DNA of 64,000 nucleotides from NCBI RefSeq assembly GCF_900078395.1, contig NZ_FKLA01000009.1, forward strand, positions 944,614-1,008,613, written 5' to 3'. This document shows positions 41,607 to 50,642 of the stretch, piece by piece; position 1 is the stretch's first letter; the number at the start of each line of letters is the position of its first letter. This DNA is from Anaerotruncus rubiinfantis. GTDB lineage: Bacteria > Bacillota > Clostridia > Oscillospirales > Ruminococcaceae. The position numbers and the translations under genes were made by a program. The notes under the pieces were generated by a model. The model was not told the origin of the DNA, ran no database searches, and saw only the letters and a program-made list of their open reading frames with translations.

Positions 41607-43190
41607 ATGAACAGAGGCTTCCAGGAAGCGCAGGCGTTTGACTATGCAAGTTCCGGCGAGTCCTACGCCAACCTGTACCGGGTGTGGAAAACAAAGGCGG
41701 CTTTGAAAGGACGGGAGGCGGACCCGGATACCATCTATGAAACGATGCAGTCGGTGACCGCTGATCTGGATCGCCGCTTTCCTGGAGATGCCGCGTTGTT
41801 TTATCGTCTATATCAGGCGCTGCGGGACATCCGGGCGGAAGAAATACCCGCTTATTTGAAAAATATTTCCAATGGGAAGGAACTGTATGTGCCGAAGGTG
41901 CTGTCGGCTGAATTCCAAAAACATCTCGATCGCCATATGGTGCGCCGCGTCCTGATTGCAGAGTGTGAAAAGTATGGGGACGCCATCTTTGATATGATAC
42001 GCAAACACAGCGACATCCATTTTACATTGTCCTGTCAGGATGAGCAGATCTCCCGGGTCCTGCGCTGCGCCTATGAAGCCTTTTTCAATGTTTCCTTCCT
42101 CACCGCCGATATTTATTCCGATGGTTTCACAGATCAGAAATTCGACCTGATCTTTGCCGTCCCCGCGTTCGGTGTCCGCGATTTAGCGGATGGCCAGGAT
42201 TTCATCTGCCGGGAACTGGATCTGGCCGCCACACAGAATCTGCTTTATCATCTGAATTTTGAGGGCGAACTGGTCATTTCCCTTCCCGCAAGGATCACCT
42301 TCGCGGGCGGCAATACGGAAATATTGCGGACCTATATCGAGAACAACTACAGGATCAAAGAAATCGCAGAACTGCCCTCGGGGCTGTTTTTTCCATACAC
42401 CACGATGAACGCGTTTCTCTTTACCTTTTCAACCGGTGTGACAGACGATGTCGTTTTAAAGCGGTATATCTCTGATAAGCCTGTCCGGAAGGGTTCGTCC
42501 TGCGGAGAACTGATTCTGGATAAGGAAGTCCTCCTGTTTCGGGATGAATTCGACGAGTTGAACGGCTGGAATCTTGATATGGCGTTTTCCGAAGATGACG
42601 ACGACCTGCGCCTTTTTAGGGCTTCCCCGGTCAGAAAAGCGTCGCTCAGGGATGTCGCCGCTGTGTTCCGCGGCAAAGCGGTCAAAGGGAAGTCTGAAAC
42701 CGGGAAAATTGGCGTCATCAATATATCCAATATCACCGATACCGGCATTGACTACGCGGCGCTTGATTTTATCGATGAGGAAGAACGGAAAGTGGCGCGG
42801 TATATCCTGGAGGACGGGGACGTGCTGGTCACATCGCGCGGGACCACCATCAAAGCGGCCGTGTTCGAGCGGCAGCCGTTTATCTGTATCCCTTCCGCGA
42901 ATTTAAATGTGATCCGCCCCCACAAGGGCCTGCGCGGCGAATATCTGAAGCTCTTCCTGGATACGCCGGCCGGCGAAAAAATGCTCCGGGGCCTACAGCG
43001 CGGATCGGGGATTATGAACATCAATTTTAACGATCTGTACGGGCTTACGGTGCCGGTTCCGCCACTGGAAACACAGGACGGGATCGTCCGGGAATACAAT
43101 GCCGGGCTGTCGCTGTACCAGAAAACCGTAGCGGCAGCGGAGGAAGCCTGGCAAAACGCGCAGTCCGGGCTCCGGGCAAAAATTTACTGA
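41607..43190 (+). CDS. Pseudo-methyltransferase / type I specificity fusion protein
   Basis: 527 residues. Residues ~90-290 align by pattern with an HsdM catalytic domain (…KFDLIFAVPAFGVRD…, EGELVISLPARITFAGGNTEILR, IKEIAELPSGLFFPYTTMNAFLFTF). The catalytic NPPF/Y is replaced by VPAF (185-188) and no glycine-rich SAM motif I precedes it, so methylation activity is unlikely. Residues ~330-527 form a TRD-like specificity module (VAAVFRGKAVKG, INISNITDTG, LEDGDVLVTSRGTTIKA, SGIMNINFNDLYGLTVPVPP). Strong AAAAGGAGA ribosome site. First gene of the R-M operon; possibly an alternative or decoy specificity subunit. Confidence 0.8.
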   Translation: MNRGFQEAQAFDYASSGESYANLYRVWKTKAALKGREADPDTIYETMQSVTADLDRRFPGDAALFYRLYQALRDIRAEEIPAYLKNISNGKELYVPKVLSAEFQKHLDRHMVRRVLIAECEKYGDAIFDMIRKHSDIHFTLSCQDEQISRVLRCAYEAFFNVSFLTADIYSDGFTDQKFDLIFAVPAFGVRDLADGQDFICRELDLAATQNLLYHLNFEGELVISLPARITFAGGNTEILRTYIENNYRIKEIAELPSGLFFPYTTMNAFLFTFSTGVTDDVVLKRYISDKPVRKGSSCGELILDKEVLLFRDEFDELNGWNLDMAFSEDDDDLRLFRASPVRKASLRDVAAVFRGKAVKGKSETGKIGVINISNITDTGIDYAALDFIDEEERKVARYILEDGDVLVTSRGTTIKAAVFERQPFICIPSANLNVIRPHKGLRGEYLKLFLDTPAGEKMLRGLQRGSGIMNINFNDLYGLTVPVPPLETQDGIVREYNAGLSLYQKTVAAAEEAWQNAQSGLRAKIY

Positions 43191-43231
43191 AAAAAGTGGA
43201 AAGACTGAGATAAAGGATGTGAAGTGATTCG

Positions 43232-44800
43232 ATGCGGGATACCAATATTGAAAACACGGATGGCCCCGGCGCGGACGGGATTGGGAAAAAACAGCCGGAA
43301 GAAACGACAAGCCAAAAGCTGTTCGCGCACCTGTTCGAGGCGTGCAATATCCTGCGGGGTCCGATCAACCAGGACGAGTATAAAAGCTATGTCACCCCCA
43401 TTTTATTCTTCAAACGGTTGTCCGATGTGTATGATGAAGAAATGGAGGCCTTGCTGAAACATTCCGGCGGAGACGAAGAATATGCCAGATTCGCTGAAAA
43501 CCACGATTTTATCATTCCGGACGGATGCCATTGGAAAGACGTTCAGGTTAAGTCTGCGGATATTGGACAGGCCATCGTAAAGGCGATGAACGGCATAGAG
43601 CGGGCGAACCCCGACACGCTGAGCGGAGTATTCAGCAGTTTTGACGACGCCAACTGGACGGATCAGGAAAAATTGTCCGATGAGCGCCTGAAAGACCTGG
43701 TGGAACACATGTCAAAAATCAAGGTCAGCAACAAGGCTTATCCCGCCGATGTTATGGGCGACAGCTATGAATACCTGATCAAGAAGTTCGCGGACCTGTC
43801 CAAAAAAAATGCCGGGGAATTCTATACCCCCCGCCCCATTGTAAAGCTGATGGTTATGCTGCTGGCTCCCCAAATTGGGGAGTCGGTATACGACCCGGCC
43901 GCGGGGACGGGCGGAATGCTCATCGGTGCGATCCACTATATGAAGGACGATAAACGCACCTATGGGAAAATCTTCGGCCAGGAAAAAAACCTTGCCACCT
44001 CCGCCATGGCGCGGATGAACCTGTTCCTGCACGGCGCGCGGGATTTCCATATCACCCAGGGGGATACGCTGCGCGCCCCGGGCTACCTGGAGGACGGCTG
44101 CCTGAAAACCTTCGACTGCGTACTTGCGAATCCTCCGTTTTCGCTGAAAAACTGGGGCGCGCAGCAGTTTGCTTCGGATCTGTACGGCCGCAACATCTGG
44201 GGTTGCCCGACCGATGCCAGTGGCGATTTTGCCTGGCTTCAGCACATGGTAAAATCCATGGACCCCGATACAGGGCGCTGTGCCGTTGTGCTTCCGCAGG
44301 GAATCCTTTTCCGCGGCGGCAAGGAGGCGGAAATCAGAAAGCAGATGGTGGAATCCGACAAGCTTGAATGCATCATCACGCTGGTGGGCGGGATTTTTTA
44401 TTCCACCAACGTCTCCGCGTGCATCCTGCTTTTGAATAATCAAAAAGTTCCCGCGCACCGTGGAAAAATCTGCATGATCGATGCCTCCGGAATCTACACC
44501 CCGCAGCGGGCGCAGAACGTCATGTCTCAAACGGATATTCAGGAAATCTTTTCGCTGTATACCAGCTATACGGACGTGGTAGAGCGAGTGAAAGTGGTGG
44601 AATTGGATAAGATCCGTTCCAAAGGATACACTCTGGCAATCCAGACCTATATTGACCGGAAGGAACCGGAGACAGTCCCTCCCGAAGAGGTGCGCGAGCA
44701 GTATTTTGCGGCATTTGAAGAGGTCCGCGCGGCGGAGGACGCGTTGAAAAAGCTCCTGGTGGAAGGGGGATATGTGCATGAACCAGCGGATCACGCTTGA
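43232..44800 (+). CDS. hsdM: Type I DNA methyltransferase subunit HsdM (first copy)
   Basis: 522 residues. HsdM N-terminal helical domain (HLFEACNILRGPINQDEYKSY, ILFFKRLSDVYDEEM), linker EFYTPRPIVKLMVMLL, SAM motif I DPAAGTGG (221-228), and catalytic NPPF (300-303), all intact, so an active N6-adenine methyltransferase. The C-terminal part interacts with HsdS. It overlaps the next hsdM by about 23 bp. Confidence 0.95.
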   Translation: MRDTNIENTDGPGADGIGKKQPEETTSQKLFAHLFEACNILRGPINQDEYKSYVTPILFFKRLSDVYDEEMEALLKHSGGDEEYARFAENHDFIIPDGCHWKDVQVKSADIGQAIVKAMNGIERANPDTLSGVFSSFDDANWTDQEKLSDERLKDLVEHMSKIKVSNKAYPADVMGDSYEYLIKKFADLSKKNAGEFYTPRPIVKLMVMLLAPQIGESVYDPAAGTGGMLIGAIHYMKDDKRTYGKIFGQEKNLATSAMARMNLFLHGARDFHITQGDTLRAPGYLEDGCLKTFDCVLANPPFSLKNWGAQQFASDLYGRNIWGCPTDASGDFAWLQHMVKSMDPDTGRCAVVLPQGILFRGGKEAEIRKQMVESDKLECIITLVGGIFYSTNVSACILLLNNQKVPAHRGKICMIDASGIYTPQRAQNVMSQTDIQEIFSLYTSYTDVVERVKVVELDKIRSKGYTLAIQTYIDRKEPETVPPEEVREQYFAAFEEVRAAEDALKKLLVEGGYVHEPADHA

Positions 44801-46274
44801 ACAGCTGCAGACCTACCTGTGGAATTCCGCTGTGCTCCTGCGCTCAAACATCGACGCAGGAGCCTACAAACAGTATATCTTTCCGCTGCTTTTTTTTAAG
44901 CGGATCTGTGACGTGTATGATGAGGAGTGCGCGCGGGCCGCTCGCAGGAAATCCAAAAAACAGGCGCCGGAACAAAAGGAGATCCACACCTTTTTTGTGC
45001 CGGAGGGCGCCCACTGGAGAGATGTCCGCGTGGTTTCGGAAAATGTGGGCGTAGCGATCACCGAGGCGTTCCGGCGGGTGGAGGAGGCCAACCCGGCTAA
45101 ATTACAGGGGATCTTTGGAGACGGCGCATGGACCAATAAACAGCGCCTGCCGGACCGCCTGCTCAAAGAGCTGATGGAGCATTTCAGCTCCCGGACGCTT
45201 TCGCTCCAGAACTGCCCGGAGGATGAACTCGGGCAGGGGTACGAATATCTCATCAAAAAATTCGCGGATGACAGCGGACACACGGCGCAGGAATTCTATA
45301 CGAACCGTACCGTTGTGCACCTGATGACCGAAATGCTCAGGCCCGCCCCCGGCGAATCGATCTACGACCCGACCTGTGGGAGCGCGGGGATGCTGATTTC
45401 CGCAATCGCTTATCTCAAGGAACAGAAGAAGGAATGGCGCAGCGTGGCCGTGTACGGCCAGGAGATCAACGCGCTGACCTCCGCCATCGGCAGGATGAAC
45501 CTGTTTTTGCACGGCATAAAGGACTTTGAAATCGTAAACGGCGATACCCTGGCCGCACCGGCTTTTCTGGAAGGCGAAGAGCTCAAATGCTTTGACCTGA
45601 TTCTTGCAAATCCCCCCTATTCCATCAATCAATGGGACCGGGAGGCTTTCCGCAAGGACAAATATGGAAGGAATTTTCTGGGCCTGCCCCCGCAGGGCCG
45701 CGCGGATTATGCGTTTCTGCAGCATATCCTCAAAAGCCTGGACCCAAAGACTGGCAGATGCGCCGTCCTGTTCCCGCACGGCGTCCTGTTTCGCAAAGAA
45801 GAAAAAGAGATGCGTGAGCAGCTTGTCCGTAGCGACCTGCTGGAGTGTGTGATCGGGCTGGGACCAAACCTGTTTTACAATTCCCCCATGGAAGCTTGTA
45901 TCGTGATCTGCCGTACGAACAAAAAGAAAAAACGGCGCGGGAGGATTTTATTTATCAATGCGGTGCGGGAGGTAAAACGCAAAAATGCCCAGAGCTTTCT
46001 GGAGGATGGGCATATCGAGCGGATTTCCGGCGCCTACCAGGATTATACGGACCAGGAAGGTTTTGCAAAGCTGGCAACGATCCCGGAAATTGAGGCGAAC
46101 AAATTTTCACTGAGTATCCCGCTGTACGTCAAAGCGCCGGCGGAAGGGGCCGCATTGGATACGCGCCCGGCGCAGGAGCATTATGAATGCTGGCTCGGCT
46201 CGGCAAAACGTATGCGGGAAAGCTACGCGCAGCTGAATCAGCTGCTGGATAAAGGGGCTGAAGGCGATGGGTAA
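44778..46274 (+). CDS. hsdM: Type I DNA methyltransferase subunit HsdM (second, divergent copy)
   Basis: 498 residues. Same architecture as the upstream HsdM but clearly diverged: N-terminal TYLWNSAVLLRSNIDAGAYK, motif I DPTCGSAG (~197-204) and catalytic NPPY (~278-281). Both motifs are intact. ATG 44778 is preferred over ATG 44772 because GGAAGGGGG ends eight bases before it. Two different active M subunits in one operon are unusual; they may form a heterodimeric M2 core or pair with different specificity proteins. Confidence 0.94.
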   Translation: MNQRITLEQLQTYLWNSAVLLRSNIDAGAYKQYIFPLLFFKRICDVYDEECARAARRKSKKQAPEQKEIHTFFVPEGAHWRDVRVVSENVGVAITEAFRRVEEANPAKLQGIFGDGAWTNKQRLPDRLLKELMEHFSSRTLSLQNCPEDELGQGYEYLIKKFADDSGHTAQEFYTNRTVVHLMTEMLRPAPGESIYDPTCGSAGMLISAIAYLKEQKKEWRSVAVYGQEINALTSAIGRMNLFLHGIKDFEIVNGDTLAAPAFLEGEELKCFDLILANPPYSINQWDREAFRKDKYGRNFLGLPPQGRADYAFLQHILKSLDPKTGRCAVLFPHGVLFRKEEKEMREQLVRSDLLECVIGLGPNLFYNSPMEACIVICRTNKKKKRRGRILFINAVREVKRKNAQSFLEDGHIERISGAYQDYTDQEGFAKLATIPEIEANKFSLSIPLYVKAPAEGAALDTRPAQEHYECWLGSAKRMRESYAQLNQLLDKGAEGDG

Positions 46275-47409
46275 GGTATTTCTGGGGGATGTTGCCAGAG
46301 AACGCAGAGAGACCTGCCGGACAGGCGGGGAGGGCCTTGCGCGCGTGGGGCTGGAACATCTGGCGCCTGGGGAAGTCACGCTGGCCGCCTGGGAAGAAGG
46401 AACGGAAAACACCTTCACCAAAATGTTCCGCAAGGGGGACATCCTCTTCGGACGACGGCGCGCCTATTTGAAAAAGGCCGCGGTCGCGCCGTTCGACGGG
46501 ATCTGTTCCGGGGATATCACGGTCATCGAAGCGATCCCAGGGAGAATCGATCCGGATTTGCTGCCGTTTGTTATTCAGAACGACGCGCTGTTTGACTTTG
46601 CAGTCGGGGGATCGGCGGGGTCCCTTTCGCCAAGGGTGAAATGGGAACATCTGCAAAACTACCGGTTCGAGCTGCCGGAGATGGAAAAACAAAAGAGGCT
46701 GGCGCAGATGTTCTGGTCGGTCGACCGCGTCAGGAAAGCTTATAAAAGGCTGCTGCAAAGCACCGATGAACTGGTCAAGGCCCGCTTCATCGAGCTGTTT
46801 GGCGTCCCGGGGAGCGACACGCACGGCTGGGGGCTCAAAACGCTGAAGGACTGCTGCCTGCTGAACCCTCAAAAGCCCAAAAAGTTCAAAAAGATCCCGC
46901 CCGAAACGCGGTGCTCCTTTGTGGCGATGCCGTCGGTCGGAGAAAAAGGGGAGCTGGACGCCTCAATCATAAGACCGTACAGTGAAGTCTGCAAAGGGTT
47001 CACCTATTTTGCGGAAAACGACGTCCTGTTCGCAAAGATCACTCCCTGTATGGAAAATGGGAAGGGCGCTGTGGCAAAGGGGCTCTGCAACAGGCTGGGC
47101 TTCGGTTCCACGGAATTTCATGTGCTGCGGCCCATCCCGGGGGTTTCGGACCCGTACTGGCTGTACGCAATCACTATTTTTGAAAAATTCAGGCGGGACG
47201 CGGAGAAGGTCATGACCGGGACCGGGGGCCAGCGGAGGGTTCCCATCTCATACCTCGCGGACTATGCGATCACCCTGCCGCCGATTGATCTGCAGGAGCG
47301 GTTCGCAGATTTTATGCGGCAGAGCGTCCGGTCGAAAGCCGAACTGCAGCAGGCGGCTTCGGATCTGGACGTGGCATACCGGAGGCTTCTCGCGGAAAAT
47401 CTTGGCTGA
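46267..47409 (+). CDS. hsdS: Type I restriction-modification specificity subunit HsdS
   Basis: 380 residues with two target-recognition domains: the first ~1-150 (KMFRKGDILFGRRRAYLKKAAVA … LSPRVKWEHLQNYRFELPEMEKQ), a helical spacer ~140-180 (AQMFWSVDRVRKAYKRLLQST), then the second ~185-350 (FAENDVLFAKITPCMENGKGA … PISYLADYAITLPPIDLQ) and a final helix. Recognition sequence cannot be predicted. Overlaps hsdM by 8 bp. Confidence 0.94.
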   Translation: MGKVFLGDVARERRETCRTGGEGLARVGLEHLAPGEVTLAAWEEGTENTFTKMFRKGDILFGRRRAYLKKAAVAPFDGICSGDITVIEAIPGRIDPDLLPFVIQNDALFDFAVGGSAGSLSPRVKWEHLQNYRFELPEMEKQKRLAQMFWSVDRVRKAYKRLLQSTDELVKARFIELFGVPGSDTHGWGLKTLKDCCLLNPQKPKKFKKIPPETRCSFVAMPSVGEKGELDASIIRPYSEVCKGFTYFAENDVLFAKITPCMENGKGAVAKGLCNRLGFGSTEFHVLRPIPGVSDPYWLYAITIFEKFRRDAEKVMTGTGGQRRVPISYLADYAITLPPIDLQERFADFMRQSVRSKAELQQAASDLDVAYRRLLAENLG

Positions 47410-47441
47410 GCGGCAAAGCTGGATGGAATGGAGGCGTTTAA

Positions 47442-50351
47442 ATGTTTAACGAAGAAAATACCATTGAACAGATGACCCTGTCCGCCCTGCAGGGGAACGG
47501 ATGGAACTACATACCCGCGGAGCGGCTTGAACGGCAGTATTCGGATGTCATGGTGGAGCCGATGGTGAAAGCGGCGCTGATTCGCCTGAACCCGGAGATT
47601 GCAGAGGAACCTTCCCGTGCAAACGAGGTTATTTACCGGCTGCGCAGGCTGATTTCTTCCGTACAGCCGAATAGTCTGGTGCCAAAGAATGAACAGTTCA
47701 AGAAGCTGGTCTTTGAAGAGAATACTTTTCCGTTCGGCAAGAACGGCAGGATGGTTCCAATCCGATTTTTCGGCACCATGAGTCCGGAAGAGCTGGCTCA
47801 GAATGAATATGTGGTAACCAATCAATGGGTATTCCCGAAAAAAGAGGGCGGCAAACGGCTGGATATCGTCCTTTTGATAAACGGCTTTCCTGTGGCGGCC
47901 GGCGAACTGAAAACGCCCGTCCGCAACGCCATCACCTGGCTGGACGCTGCGGAGGATATCCTGGCGTATGAAAAAAGCATCCCGCAGATGTTTGTTACGA
48001 ATATCTTCAATTTCGCGTCCGAGGGCAAATGTTACCGGTACGGCGCCGTCAATATGCCGGCAAACCTGTGGGGGCCATGGCATGCTTTGGGCCATAAGGC
48101 TGAAGGCAGCCTGTCCGATGTGAAAATCAGCCTGGAGGATATGATCACACCGGCCAAGGTGATGGATATCTTCCAGTTTTTTACCCTTTTTGCCGCCGAT
48201 AAAAAACATCGGAAATATAAGATCATCTGCCGCTATCAGCAGTACGAAGGGGCAAACCTGATCGTGGAACGCGTTGTCGCCGGGTATCCAAAGAAAGGGC
48301 TGCTCTGGCATTTCCAGGGCTCGGGGAAATCGCTGCTCATGGTTTTTGCGGCGCAGAAACTGCGCATGATCCCGCGGCTGAAAAATCCGACCGTTGTGAT
48401 TGTCGACGACAGGATCGATCTGGAAACCCAGATCACAGCCACCTTCAACGCTTCGGATATCCCGAACCTGGCCAGCGCGTCCTCCAAGGAGGAATTGATG
48501 GATTTCTTCCGGGGGGATATGCGCAAAATCCTGATCACCACCATCTTTAAGTTCGGCGAGGTCGACTGCGTGCTCAACCCACGGGAAAATATCATCGTCA
48601 TGGTTGATGAAGCCCACCGGACCCAGGAAGGCAACCTGGGCGAAAAAATGCGCACCGCCCTGCCGAATGCCTTTTTCTTCGGCTTGACCGGCACCCCGAT
48701 CAACCGGTCCGACCGGAACACGTTCCAGACATTCGGCGCAAACGAGGATGAGAGCGGGTATATGAGCCGTTATTCCTTCTCCGATTCGATCCGGGACAAA
48801 GCGACTCTGCCGTTGCATTTTGAGCCGGTGCCGGTGGACCTGCATATTGACCGGGACAAGCTGGACGCGGAATTTGAAGCAATGACCGCCGATTTGTCCG
48901 ACGCGCAGCGCGCCGAGCTTTCAAAACGGGTCAATATGAAGGCGATCATGTATAACCCGGATCGTGTGCGCAAGGTCTGTGAACATATTGCAAACCATTA
49001 TAAGACCAAAATAGAACCGAACGGTTACAAAGGGCAGGTCGTCTGCTATGACCGGGACTGCTGCCTGCTTTATAAACAGGAACTGGACCGGCTGCTGGGG
49101 CCTGACACGACCACCATCGTCATGGACACCAACAACGACAAAGGGGATAAATATAAAGCCTACCGCCGCGACCGGGAAGGCGAAGGAAAGCTGCTGGACT
49201 ACTTCCGGGAACCATCCAGCCCGCTCAAGCTGGTTATTGTGACCGCAAAGCTGCTGACCGGGTTTGACGCGCCGATCCTGCAGGCGATGTACCTTGATAA
49301 ACCCATGAAGGATCACAGTCTGCTCCAGGCAGTCTGCCGCACCAACCGTACCTATGACATGGGAAAAACCTATGGGCTGGTCGTCGATTATATCGGGATC
49401 TTTGATAACGCTGCAAAGACGCTGGATTTCGACGAAAGCAGCATGAAGCGGATTATCACCAACCTTGAAGAGGTCAAAAAACAGTTCCCGGCCCTGCTGA
49501 AAAAATGCCTCAGCTATTTTATGGGTGTCGACCGGACGACCGAAGGCTGGGAAGGCCTGATGGCGGCGCAGGAATGCTTGCCGGCCAGCAGAGAAAAAGA
49601 CGCCTTCGCCGCCGATTACCGCGTGCTCAACCGCGCCTGGGACGCGCTGTCACCGGATCTGTTCCTGCGCCCGTACCGGGCGGATTACCGGTGGCTTTCC
49701 CGTGTCTATGAGTCGGTCAAACCGGCCGACGGCAGCGGCGCTTTGATCTGGGCGGCGCTGGGTGCCAAAACAATGGAACTGGTACATGAGAACCTGTCGG
49801 TCGGCCAGATCCATGACGACACGGAAATCCTGTCGCTGGACGCCGGTATGATCGATGACTTCATTGCGAAGCAGAAGGATGTGAAACGGGCTGCCAAACA
49901 GGTGGAAATCCATCTGGCCGCAACGATTTTGGAGCACAGCAAGGAAGCGGGATATGTCAAGCTCGGAGAAAAACTGGAGAATCTGCGCATGCAGTATGAA
50001 CAGGGGATCATCACCAGCATCGAATTCCTGAAGCAGCTTTTGGATTTGTCCCAGGAGACTGCGCGGGTGGAAAAGAAAGAGGCCCCCAGGGAAGATCCTG
50101 GTCGGGGACGGCGGTCACTGGCGCAGCTGTTCGAGGGGCTGAAGGCCCGCGGTACGCCGGTCGCCGTGGATCATATTGCAGCCGATATCGACAGCTTTGT
50201 GAAAACGGTGCGGTTTGACGGCTGGCAGGAGACGCTCACCGGGAAGCAGGAGGTCAAAAAAGCGCTCCGGAATGTGATCTGGCTTAAGTATAATATCAAG
50301 GACAAGGAGGTCTTTGACAAAGCGTTCCGTGAGGTCGAAAAATACTACTGA
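47442..50351 (+). CDS. hsdR: Type I restriction endonuclease subunit HsdR
   Basis: 969 residues. N-terminal PD-(D/E)xK nuclease: KRLDIVLLINGFPVAAGELK, with Asp ~141 and the ExK pair at 155-157. Superfamily 2 motor: Walker A FQGSGKS (~291-297), DEAH box VDEAHRT (~389-394), motif III GLTGTPI, and motif VI region QAVCRTNR. The C-terminal helical domain (~800-969) contacts the methylase core. Full length, no frameshift. ATG follows GGAGG. It is followed by a terminator, so the R-M operon ends here. Confidence 0.96.
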   Translation: MFNEENTIEQMTLSALQGNGWNYIPAERLERQYSDVMVEPMVKAALIRLNPEIAEEPSRANEVIYRLRRLISSVQPNSLVPKNEQFKKLVFEENTFPFGKNGRMVPIRFFGTMSPEELAQNEYVVTNQWVFPKKEGGKRLDIVLLINGFPVAAGELKTPVRNAITWLDAAEDILAYEKSIPQMFVTNIFNFASEGKCYRYGAVNMPANLWGPWHALGHKAEGSLSDVKISLEDMITPAKVMDIFQFFTLFAADKKHRKYKIICRYQQYEGANLIVERVVAGYPKKGLLWHFQGSGKSLLMVFAAQKLRMIPRLKNPTVVIVDDRIDLETQITATFNASDIPNLASASSKEELMDFFRGDMRKILITTIFKFGEVDCVLNPRENIIVMVDEAHRTQEGNLGEKMRTALPNAFFFGLTGTPINRSDRNTFQTFGANEDESGYMSRYSFSDSIRDKATLPLHFEPVPVDLHIDRDKLDAEFEAMTADLSDAQRAELSKRVNMKAIMYNPDRVRKVCEHIANHYKTKIEPNGYKGQVVCYDRDCCLLYKQELDRLLGPDTTTIVMDTNNDKGDKYKAYRRDREGEGKLLDYFREPSSPLKLVIVTAKLLTGFDAPILQAMYLDKPMKDHSLLQAVCRTNRTYDMGKTYGLVVDYIGIFDNAAKTLDFDESSMKRIITNLEEVKKQFPALLKKCLSYFMGVDRTTEGWEGLMAAQECLPASREKDAFAADYRVLNRAWDALSPDLFLRPYRADYRWLSRVYESVKPADGSGALIWAALGAKTMELVHENLSVGQIHDDTEILSLDAGMIDDFIAKQKDVKRAAKQVEIHLAATILEHSKEAGYVKLGEKLENLRMQYEQGIITSIEFLKQLLDLSQETARVEKKEAPREDPGRGRRSLAQLFEGLKARGTPVAVDHIAADIDSFVKTVRFDGWQETLTGKQEVKKALRNVIWLKYNIKDKEVFDKAFREVEKYY

Positions 50352-50378
50352 TTTCAGTCGGATCCCATAGCCCCCGTG

Positions 50379-50409
50379 TGCCGGACGGTTTCAGCCGTCC
50401 GGCATTTTT
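50379..50409 (+). terminator. Intrinsic terminator after hsdR
   Basis: Stem TGCCGGACGG / CCGTCCGGCA, then TTTTT. It insulates the recombinase module from the restriction operon. Confidence 0.93.
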
Positions 50410-50450
50410 GTCCCTGTCCCACGCATATCCATGAAAAGAGGTGATGAATT

Positions 50451-50642
50451 TTGGAAAGCGTACAGCGCGAACTCATGAGCGTCCTGCTGGGGAAGATCCA
50501 TTCGCTCGGCCTGATCTCAAAAACGACCTATCTAAACGCCGAGGACGGTTTGTATTCCGGAAAAGGCCTGCCGGAGCTGCTGGGGCCTGTGCGCCAGGAA
50601 AAGGAGGCCGGCGGGGATGGATATACGCAGGGCGCGCGGTGA
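50451..50642 (+). CDS. Small protein upstream of the recombinase
   Basis: 63 residues, begins MESVQRELMSVLLGKIHSLG and contains LISKTTYLNAEDGL. The TTG start at 50451 follows a near-perfect AGAGGTGAT ribosome site. An ATG at 50475 is an alternative. It overlaps the recombinase start by 26 bp in another frame, so the two are coupled. Small ORFs in this position are common next to clostridial serine recombinases; a role as regulator or directionality partner is possible but unproven. Confidence 0.6.
   Translation: MESVQRELMSVLLGKIHSLGLISKTTYLNAEDGLYSGKGLPELLGPVRQEKEAGGDGYTQGAR

Noticed and set aside
47262..48845. 527-codon minus-strand open frame opposite hsdR
   Set aside because: Mirror of the GC-rich third-position pattern of hsdR; hsdR itself is complete with all its motifs.
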